DNA of 25,545 nt, from contig DHPL01000001.1 of assembly GCA_002407905.1 (NCBI GenBank), positions 11,219-36,763 on the forward strand, given 5' to 3'. Below are positions 9,373 to 15,079 of the stretch, piece by piece. The stretch is from Anaerolineaceae bacterium UBA5365. GTDB taxonomy: Bacteria; Chloroflexota; Anaerolineae; Anaerolineales; Anaerolineaceae. The notes beneath the pieces were generated by a model. It saw only the letters and a program-made list of their open reading frames with translations. It was not told the DNA's origin and did not search any database. Numbering within the stretch: the first letter of the stretch is position 1; each line of letters opens with the position of its first letter. Position numbers and translations under genes: made by a program.

Positions 9373-9489
9373 AGCCCAATGAGTATAATCGATTTTAGCC
9401 TCTGCGCCCTGGCGCGGATGGGCTGAGATCCCCGCCCCGCCCTCGTTGCAGACCGAAATCGCGGCCCCCCTTTATGATAAGATAACACC
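9373..9489. promoter_or_regulatory. Divergent lepA/ubiA promoter region, both genes without an obvious SD
   Basis: This 117-base gap separates lepA (minus) from the UbiA-family gene (plus). On the minus strand a TATACT (9385-9380) lies only about 7-9 bases before the lepA ATG. On the plus strand a TATGAT (9473-9478) lies 11 bases before the ATG at 9490. Neither start has a GGAGG-like site. If these are -10 boxes, both mRNAs would begin within roughly 0-5 bases of their start codons, i.e. be leaderless. No convincing -35 box is seen at standard spacing on either side. The middle is GC-rich (CCCCGCCCCGCCC). The promoter calls are inferred. Confidence 0.4.
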
Positions 9490-10365
9490 ATGTTAAAAGC
9501 GGCTTTTGAGAGTTTAAGGCCCCGCCAATGGACCAAAAACAGCGTGGTATTCGCCGGCTTGGTCTTTGATGGACAACTGACACAGCTTGCGCCTTTCCTG
9601 CGCGTTCTGGGAGCATTCTTGCTCTTCTGCCTCTTTTCAAGCATCACCTACCTGATTAATGACCTCATTGATCTCCCCAGCGACCGGCAGCATCCCGTCA
9701 AAAGCCAGCGGCCTATTGCCTCTGGCCGGCTCAGCCGCCCTGCAGCTTATGCCATGCTAGCTTTTTTGATCCTCATAGCCTTACCTGCCGCATATTTTCT
9801 GAGCCCGCGCCTGGCCCTCATCGGCCTGGCTTACACACTGCTCATGCTCCTGTATTCCAAGTTTTTGAAACATCTGGTGATCATCGATGTCATGACCATC
9901 GCAGCAGGTTTTGTACTGCGTGTGCTGGCTGGCCTGGTAGTGATCACGGTCAATTATTTCTCCCCCTGGCTCTTCATTCTTACCATGCTATTGGCGCTCT
10001 TTTTGGGTTTCGGCAAACGCTACGCGGAACTCAAACTTCTGGACCAGGCCGCGGGGACCGTCCGTAAGGTTTTGGATGGCTACACCCTGCCCCTGCTGGA
10101 CCAATACCTCACCATCGTGATGGCCGCCATCGCCATCACTTACATGCTCTACACTTTCAGCATCCACCAAAACAGCGGTGACATGCGCATGATGCTGACT
10201 ATCCCCTTTGTGCTTTACGGAGTATTCCGTTACACATACCTGATGCACGGCAGCGGCTTTTCCGGCCCACCGGATGAGGTTCTTCTGCGGGACAAGCCCA
10301 CCTTGATCACGGTCCTGCTTTGGGGGCTTACTGCGTCCGCGGTTTTATATCTGGGAGCAAAGTGA
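9490..10365 (+). CDS. UbiA-family prenyltransferase, polyprenyl-phosphate phosphoribosyltransferase-like
   Basis: A 291-residue UbiA-superfamily membrane enzyme with about 8-9 helices. The first aspartate motif is NDLIDLPSD (57-65), followed by RQHPVKSQRPIASG; the second active-site stretch is YSKFLKHLVIID (122-133) followed by VLRVLAG. The N-terminal LRPRQWTKN and the HP-x-K-x2-RPIASG block resemble the decaprenyl-phosphate phosphoribosyltransferase (DPPR synthase, Rv3806c) branch rather than quinone or heme O synthases. That enzyme transfers phosphoribose from PRPP to decaprenyl phosphate, the first step to polyprenyl-phospho-arabinose. It overlaps the mevalonate kinase start by one base (TGATG), fitting an isoprenoid operon. 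Other UbiA functions such as geranylgeranylglyceryl phosphate or menaquinone synthesis are less likely but not excluded. Confidence 0.82.
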   Translation: MLKAAFESLRPRQWTKNSVVFAGLVFDGQLTQLAPFLRVLGAFLLFCLFSSITYLINDLIDLPSDRQHPVKSQRPIASGRLSRPAAYAMLAFLILIALPAAYFLSPRLALIGLAYTLLMLLYSKFLKHLVIIDVMTIAAGFVLRVLAGLVVITVNYFSPWLFILTMLLALFLGFGKRYAELKLLDQAAGTVRKVLDGYTLPLLDQYLTIVMAAIAITYMLYTFSIHQNSGDMRMMLTIPFVLYGVFRYTYLMHGSGFSGPPDEVLLRDKPTLITVLLWGLTASAVLYLGAK

Positions 10366-11324
10366 TGGCCTTGAGTTCCGCGAGTACCTGCGCCAAGCTC
10401 ATCCTTCTGGGCGAGCACGCGGTGGTATATGGTTATCCGGCGCTGGCAATGCCCTTCAGCGGCCTGCGTTTGCGCGCGATGCTCGAGCCGTCAATTTTGG
10501 GGCCCAGTGGCCTGCGGGTCCTGGCACCTGATCTGAAGATAAATGAACCATTGCCAATAGAAGGTATGCAGGAGGATCATCCCATACGCGTGGCTGTTGA
10601 CCTCACATTACGGGCTTTGGGATTAGCCAACTACCCTTCCGCCATGCTGAGGATACAGTCAGAAATCCCCTTTTATTCAGGCCTCGGCTCCAGTGCCGCC
10701 CTGGCGATCGCCATCATCCGTGCCGTGTCCGCCTTTCTGGGGGCAAATCTCAGCCCGCAAGCAAGCAACGCCCTGGCATACGAAGCTGAAAAGGTGAACC
10801 ACGGATCGCCCAGCGGGATTGATAACACGGTGATCTCCTACGAAGCTCCGATTTACTTCGTTAAAGGCGAAGCACCTGAAATCCTCTCCCCAGGCGTGCG
10901 ATTTACCTTTTTAGTCGCCGATACGGGTGTAGCCAAATCCACCGCCGAAACAGTAGCTGACCTGCGCAGGCAATACCAGGCCGATCCTCAGGCCATTGAC
11001 CGGCAATTCGCTTTAATCGATCATGCCGTTGAGGCAGGCAAAGCCGCGCTGATCAAAGGCGACCCTGCCAGCCTGGGAAATGCCATGCAGAATAATCAGG
11101 AAGCTCTCTCTCAATTGGGCCTGAGCTGCCCGGAATTGGATAATCTGATCCAAGCCGCCATGAAGCATGGCGCCTTGGGGGCGAAACTTAGCGGCGGCGG
11201 CCGGGGCGGCCATGCCTTGGTCTTGATCGAGGAGAACCAAAGCACCGCGATTCGCTCCGCGCTGCAAGCAGCCGGCGCGAAACAGGTGCACAGTACCTGC
11301 CTGGAAAAACCAAATGCCCGCTAA
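10365..11324 (+). CDS. mvk: Mevalonate kinase (GHMP family)
   Basis: A 319-residue GHMP kinase. Motif 1 is KLILLGEHAVVYGYPAL (from residue 11), the ATP loop is GLGSSAA (106-112), HGSPSGID (146-153) carries the catalytic aspartate of mevalonate kinases, and motif 3 is KLSGGGRGGHAL (274-285). It phosphorylates (R)-mevalonate to 5-phosphomevalonate. Most bacteria use the MEP route, so this points to a mevalonate pathway. The frame stays open back to 10320, but those 15 residues lie within the UbiA-type gene and precede the conserved N-terminus. The ATG at 10365 overlaps the UbiA stop (TGATG) and gives the standard family length. It also overlaps the next gene, isopentenyl phosphate kinase, by 11 bases. 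Confidence 0.92.
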   Translation: MALSSASTCAKLILLGEHAVVYGYPALAMPFSGLRLRAMLEPSILGPSGLRVLAPDLKINEPLPIEGMQEDHPIRVAVDLTLRALGLANYPSAMLRIQSEIPFYSGLGSSAALAIAIIRAVSAFLGANLSPQASNALAYEAEKVNHGSPSGIDNTVISYEAPIYFVKGEAPEILSPGVRFTFLVADTGVAKSTAETVADLRRQYQADPQAIDRQFALIDHAVEAGKAALIKGDPASLGNAMQNNQEALSQLGLSCPELDNLIQAAMKHGALGAKLSGGGRGGHALVLIEENQSTAIRSALQAAGAKQVHSTCLEKPNAR

Positions 11325-12111
11325 ACCTCTAATGTTCATCAAACTTGGCGGCTCCTTCATCACCGAGAAGGATAAGCCCTACACCCTGGCTGCGGACCGT
11401 CTGCGTCAGGGATTGGGACAAGTGAAAGAGCTGCTGGAATCTCAGCCAGGTATGCAGCTTGTATTGGGGCATGGCTCAGGGTCCTTTGGGCACGCCGCGG
11501 CGAAAGGCCTGGACCTGGCAACCGGCTTGCATGACCAAGAGGCGCTCCTTAGATTTCAAAAAGTATGGTTTGCTGCCCAGCAGCTGCATAGTTTGGTAAT
11601 CACCGAGGCCCAGGCTCTGGACCTTCCAGTTATTTCCTTCCCTGCTTCTGCCGCTGCGCTCACAGAGAATAAAACCATCCTGGGCTGGGACCTATCCAGC
11701 CTAGAGGCAGCCCTGCAACGAGGCTTCATTCCGGTGGTTTACGGCGACACCGTGATGGACACGGCCAAAGGGGGTGTAATCCTCTCCACGGAAGCGCAGT
11801 TTGCCTGGATCGCCCAGAGAGTCCGCCCTGAGCGGGTTTTCCTGTTGGGCACTGAAAAAGGCGTATTCGCTGATTTTCCAACCCGCACGCAGCTTATACC
11901 CAAAATAAGCGCCAGCGCAGAACTGAGCCGTAACATCATTGGGTCAGAGTTCGTAGACGTAACCGGAGGTATGCTGGCAAAGGTTCGGGCCATGCAGCAG
12001 CTCTGCCTTGAGATTCCAAGCCTGCGGGCGAGGATCCTCTCCGGTCATGAACCGCACGCCCTTGTCCGTGCTTACAATGGCGAAGCGCTCGGCACTGAGA
12101 TCGCTGCCTAG
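11314..12111 (+). CDS. Isopentenyl phosphate kinase
   Basis: A 265-residue amino-acid-kinase-fold protein. It has MFIKLGGSFIT (Lys10 of the ATP site), then LGHGSGSFGH, whose final histidine (His60) aligns with the catalytic His of archaeal isopentenyl phosphate kinases, followed by PVVYGDTVMD, ILSTEAQFAWIA and DVTGGMLAKV. The enzyme phosphorylates isopentenyl phosphate to IPP. With mevalonate kinase upstream this suggests a modified (archaeal-like) mevalonate pathway in which phosphomevalonate is decarboxylated before the second phosphorylation, as reported for Roseiflexus. The required decarboxylase is not in this window. An alternative start at 11332 (MFIKLGGS) would remove the 11-base overlap with mvk; the core is unchanged. 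Confidence 0.87.
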   Translation: MPAKPLMFIKLGGSFITEKDKPYTLAADRLRQGLGQVKELLESQPGMQLVLGHGSGSFGHAAAKGLDLATGLHDQEALLRFQKVWFAAQQLHSLVITEAQALDLPVISFPASAAALTENKTILGWDLSSLEAALQRGFIPVVYGDTVMDTAKGGVILSTEAQFAWIAQRVRPERVFLLGTEKGVFADFPTRTQLIPKISASAELSRNIIGSEFVDVTGGMLAKVRAMQQLCLEIPSLRARILSGHEPHALVRAYNGEALGTEIAA

Positions 12112-12119
12112 GCCTGCCT

Positions 12120-12125
12120 TATAAT
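12120..12125 (+). promoter_or_regulatory. Possible -10 box before the dGTPase-like gene
   Basis: TATAAT lies 24 bases before the dgt start, in the short gap after the isopentenyl phosphate kinase gene. AGGAA (12141-12145) acts as the ribosome-binding site 4 bases before the ATG. No clear -35 box is visible at 16-18 bases, so the dgt-greA pair may have its own weak promoter or be read through from upstream. Confidence 0.35.
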
Positions 12126-12149
12126 AGCCTCAGGATAATCAGGAATATT

Positions 12150-13304
12150 ATGATCTACACACGCCAACAACTCGAAGAATTCGAAAACCAATCGCTGGCG
12201 CCTTACGGTATCCGCTCCCGCGATTCCAAGGGCCGCAAATATCCTGAGGAAGAAGCCGATTTCCGCACGCGCTTTCAACGCGACCGCGAACGCATCCTGC
12301 ATACAACAGCCTTTCGCCGCCTGGAGTACAAAACCCAGGTTTTCATTAATCACGAAGGCGATTACTACCGTACGCGCCTCACCCATTCCCTGGAGGTTGC
12401 CCAGATCGGCCGTTCGGTTGCCCGCAGCCTTGGCGCGAATGAGGACCTGGTGGAAACCATCTGTCTCGCGCACGACCTGGGGCACCCGCCTTTTGGCCAC
12501 AGCGGCGAAACTGCCCTGGCCCGCCTGATGAAGGATTACGGCGGTTTCAATCACAACAGCCAATCCGTACGCATCGTGACCGAACTGGAAAACCGCTACC
12601 CGGATTTTCCCGGGCTAAACCTTACCTGGGAAACCCTTGAGGGCATGGTAAAGCACGAAACCGAATACGACATTGCTGAAGCCAACGAGTACGACCCGGA
12701 ATTGAGGGGCCATTTGGAGGCGCAAATCGCCAACGTGGCTGATGAACTGGCCTACACCGCCCACGACCTGGATGACGGCCTGCGCTCCGGGATGATCAGC
12801 CCCTCCCAATTGGACGGTATCGCCCTCTGGGAGATCGTGAACGAGAGCCTGGGCCGGCGCAAAACCGAGACCCTCGATGACCTCACCCGGCATCAGATCA
12901 TCCGGCGGTTAACCAACTTCGAAATCACCGACCTGGTCCAATCCATTGACCGGTACCTGCGAAAGAGCGGGGTTAAATCTCCATTGGAACTTCAGAAACT
13001 GCCCTACACCGTCGTGGGTTTTAGCGAGGATATGTACCGGCGCAACCGTGAACTGAAAGACTTCCTGTTTGCCAACCTTTACCGGCATTACCGGGTGGTG
13101 CGCATGTCCACCAAAGCCGAACGCATCGTCACGGACCTATTCAATATCTATCACGATACACCCTCCACCTTGCCCATGAATGTTCAGGATCTGGTGGACG
13201 AACGCGGCCTGGAGGTTGTTATCTGCGACTATATTGCCGGCATGACCGACCGCTTTGCCATTGAAGAACACGGGCGTTTGTTCAACCCCAACATTCTGCC
13301 TTAG
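12150..13304 (+). CDS. dgt: Deoxyguanosinetriphosphate triphosphohydrolase-like HD hydrolase
   Basis: A 384-residue COG0232-type enzyme. The metal-binding HD residues are H79 in RLTHSLEVAQIGR, H108-D109 in CLAHDLGHPPFGHSGE and D198 in ADELAYTAHDLDDG. The N-terminal segment has the substrate-contacting FRTRFQRDRERILHTTAFRRL region typical of dNTP triphosphohydrolases. The family cleaves dGTP (and other dNTPs in shorter homologues) to deoxynucleoside and triphosphate, controlling dNTP pools. The length matches the short, often oligomeric and allosterically regulated subgroup rather than the ~500-residue E. coli Dgt. It sits 8 bases before greA and its stop overlaps greA's AGGAGG, so the two are very likely co-transcribed. 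Confidence 0.92.
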   Translation: MIYTRQQLEEFENQSLAPYGIRSRDSKGRKYPEEEADFRTRFQRDRERILHTTAFRRLEYKTQVFINHEGDYYRTRLTHSLEVAQIGRSVARSLGANEDLVETICLAHDLGHPPFGHSGETALARLMKDYGGFNHNSQSVRIVTELENRYPDFPGLNLTWETLEGMVKHETEYDIAEANEYDPELRGHLEAQIANVADELAYTAHDLDDGLRSGMISPSQLDGIALWEIVNESLGRRKTETLDDLTRHQIIRRLTNFEITDLVQSIDRYLRKSGVKSPLELQKLPYTVVGFSEDMYRRNRELKDFLFANLYRHYRVVRMSTKAERIVTDLFNIYHDTPSTLPMNVQDLVDERGLEVVICDYIAGMTDRFAIEEHGRLFNPNILP

Positions 13305-13312
13305 GAGGCCTA

Positions 13313-13786
13313 ATGCTGAGTAAATCTAAATTCCTCACACCAGCCGGAAAGGCCATGCTCCAGGCCGAACTATCAGAGCTTACCGGGCCTCGCCGCGCGG
13401 AACTGGCATTGCGTCTCAAGGCCGCCATTGAGATGGGCGATCTTTCTGAAAACGCCGATTACAAAGCCGCCAAGGAAGACCAGGGTTTCCTCGAAGGCCG
13501 CATCCAGGAGATTCAAAGCATCCTTTCCAACTCCGAGGTTGTTGACGATAGCGCCGAAGCCGATGGCACCGTGCGTATCGGTTCCAAGGTCAGCGTTCAG
13601 GAAGCCCAGGAGCCGGTGGAACAGTACACCCTGGTGGGGGCTAAAGAAGCGAACGCCCGTGAAGGCAAGATCTCTTATGAATCACCGCTTGGCGCTGCAC
13701 TGCTGGGCAAAAAAGAAGGCGAAAACGCCGAGGTAGTCGTTTCGGCGAGTATCCGCTATACGGTAAAAATCATCGCGGTTGAGTAA
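13313..13786 (+). CDS. greA: Transcription elongation factor GreA
   Basis: A 157-residue GreA of normal length. The N-terminal coiled coil carries the tip motif MGDLSENADYKAAKEDQ, in which D43 and E46 are the acidic residues that insert into the RNA polymerase secondary channel and stimulate cleavage of backtracked RNA. The C-terminal FKBP-like domain includes VRIGSKVSV, YTLVGAKEAN and SPLGAALLGKKEGE. A strong AGGAGG (13303-13308) precedes the ATG and overlaps the dgt stop codon. A perfect hairpin terminator follows 17 bases after the stop. Confidence 0.97.
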   Translation: MLSKSKFLTPAGKAMLQAELSELTGPRRAELALRLKAAIEMGDLSENADYKAAKEDQGFLEGRIQEIQSILSNSEVVDDSAEADGTVRIGSKVSVQEAQEPVEQYTLVGAKEANAREGKISYESPLGAALLGKKEGENAEVVVSASIRYTVKIIAVE

Positions 13787-13803
13787 TTGAGATAAAGGCA
13801 TCA

Positions 13804-13829
13804 AAATAGCCGCCGAATGGCGGCTATTT
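13804..13829 (+). terminator. Hairpin terminator after greA, probably bidirectional
   Basis: A perfect 11-base stem (AAATAGCCGCC / GGCGGCTATTT) with a GAAT loop is followed on the plus strand by GGTTTTC. It lies between the convergent ends of greA (13786) and the unknown membrane protein (13850). The A-run on its left side gives a short U-run on the minus strand, so it can serve both genes. Confidence 0.85.
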
Positions 13830-13849
13830 GGTTTTCTATAAAGCGGCGT

Positions 13850-15019
13850 TCAGGACTTTTTGTAGATGGCCAGTTCCAGCGTGAAGCGCTGGAAATAACC
13901 CTTGGCTTGAGAAGTCAGCGCCCCATAAGCCAGGTCCACAACCTTGGCTTCCAGGTGCAGCGTGGCTGTGTCCAGGTCGTAATGCCGGCCCAACTGCACA
14001 TCCACCGGCTCGCCCTTGCGTTCCAGCATAGACCTCAAATTGGTGTCCTCGAAGGCATCGCCGGCCATCATCACCTTGGTGATCGTTTGAACGTCATTTT
14101 TATCGAATAGCCACACTTCCAGGGCATTGACCTTGCGCGGTTCGCTGTTTCCCTGGCTGGAGGAAATACTGGCTCCGCATTCGCCCAGAAATTCTCCGTT
14201 GGGTGAAGCAAAGGAATACAGTTCATCGTACAGGTCATCGCCGTACATATAGGTGGTCATAAACTGGGCGATCGGTTTGCCGTAATCCTTCGCCGGGGCA
14301 GGCTCAGGGCGAGGCTCTGGTGCAGGCTTGGCCTGGGGAACAGCTGGGCGTGCTGTGCTCGAAAGCGGCGGGTTGGCATAGGCGCTGCCGCTGCGCATGG
14401 GGGTCGCACTGGTATTCGGGACTGCAGCGGTTTGCGGAGCTGGTGAACTAACATTTGTAGCCGGCAATGGCCGGGCAGCAACATCATCCAATGGCGCGCG
14501 CTGACCGCCCGCTTTGTTACGGAAGAAGAAATAATATGCTGCCGCGCCTCCTGCTACCAGGAGAAATAGGAAAAGAAAGCCCAGAAGTTTGGTGTTGGAT
14601 CCACCCTCTGTTTCCTCCGTAGGCGTGATGGTCACCTGACTGCCTGAGGCCCCATTATCAGTATTGGCAGGGCTTGCGCTGCCAACAGCGGTGGTAAAGC
14701 GGTTGATCTGTTCCGAGTTCAGGTAAGCAGGATTTTTCACCAGGTCCGAAAGCGTTGCGTTGGCAGTATTGCCTAATTCGCTATACGCAGCCTTAGCGCG
14801 AACACTATCGTTCGTTAGCGTGTAAGTGGTGATCGCGTTTCGCAGCCACTCCACACGTAGATCGGGGCGTAGATTGGCCGCCGAAGCATCAGTCCACTTC
14901 ACCGGCAGGAGCACATAGCCGATCAATAAGCCCAATACCAGGCCAAGGGCGATGCACGCCAGTGCCAGGTTCTTCGGGTCACGAAGTTTTTCTTTCAGGG
15001 TGAAAAGCAGATTGTCCAT
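13850..15019 (-). CDS. Two-helix membrane protein of unknown function with Pro-rich linker
   Basis: A 389-residue protein that I do not recognise by family. Residues 1-17 are basic; a first helix (~18-40) is followed by a polar loop (~41-143) with predicted helical sequence (VRAKAAYSELGNTANATLSDL); a second helix (~145-166) ends in FFFRNK. A long Ala/Pro-rich linker (~172-255) leads to a C-terminal domain (~257-389) rich in Tyr/Asp (YMYGDDLYDELYSF, EVWLFDKNDVQTITKVMM). By the positive-inside rule both termini face the cytoplasm and the 41-143 loop is outside. The ATG at 15019 is chosen over an in-frame GTG at 15028 because GGAAGG lies 8 bases before it. It follows topA by 60 bases and its leader forms a strong hairpin. 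Confidence 0.8.
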   Translation of the reverse strand: MDNLLFTLKEKLRDPKNLALACIALGLVLGLLIGYVLLPVKWTDASAANLRPDLRVEWLRNAITTYTLTNDSVRAKAAYSELGNTANATLSDLVKNPAYLNSEQINRFTTAVGSASPANTDNGASGSQVTITPTEETEGGSNTKLLGFLFLFLLVAGGAAAYYFFFRNKAGGQRAPLDDVAARPLPATNVSSPAPQTAAVPNTSATPMRSGSAYANPPLSSTARPAVPQAKPAPEPRPEPAPAKDYGKPIAQFMTTYMYGDDLYDELYSFASPNGEFLGECGASISSSQGNSEPRKVNALEVWLFDKNDVQTITKVMMAGDAFEDTNLRSMLERKGEPVDVQLGRHYDLDTATLHLEAKVVDLAYGALTSQAKGYFQRFTLELAIYKKS

Positions 15020-15021
15020 TT

Positions 15022-15066
15022 CCTGCACCTTCCTCTATCCAGATGATTCGGTAGATATGGTGCAGG
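15022..15066 (-). promoter_or_regulatory. Leader hairpin overlapping the ribosome-binding site of the unknown membrane protein
   Basis: In minus-strand RNA, CCTGCACC (15066-15059) pairs perfectly with GGTGCAGG (15029-15022). Inside that, TCTACC pairs with GGATAGA (one bulged A), closing the 9-base loop GAATCATCT. The 3' arm holds the GG and AGG of the SD region (GGAAGGTGCAGG) and ends two bases before the ATG at 15019. There is no U-run, so it is not an intrinsic terminator. Control of translation is inferred. Confidence 0.55.
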
Positions 15067-15079
15067 TTCTGTACCAGCT

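Noticed and set aside
8332..9426. A 364-codon plus-strand open frame opposite lepA
   Set aside because: It lies entirely antisense to a perfectly conserved LepA, has a His/Gln-rich shadow composition, and has no recognisable domain.
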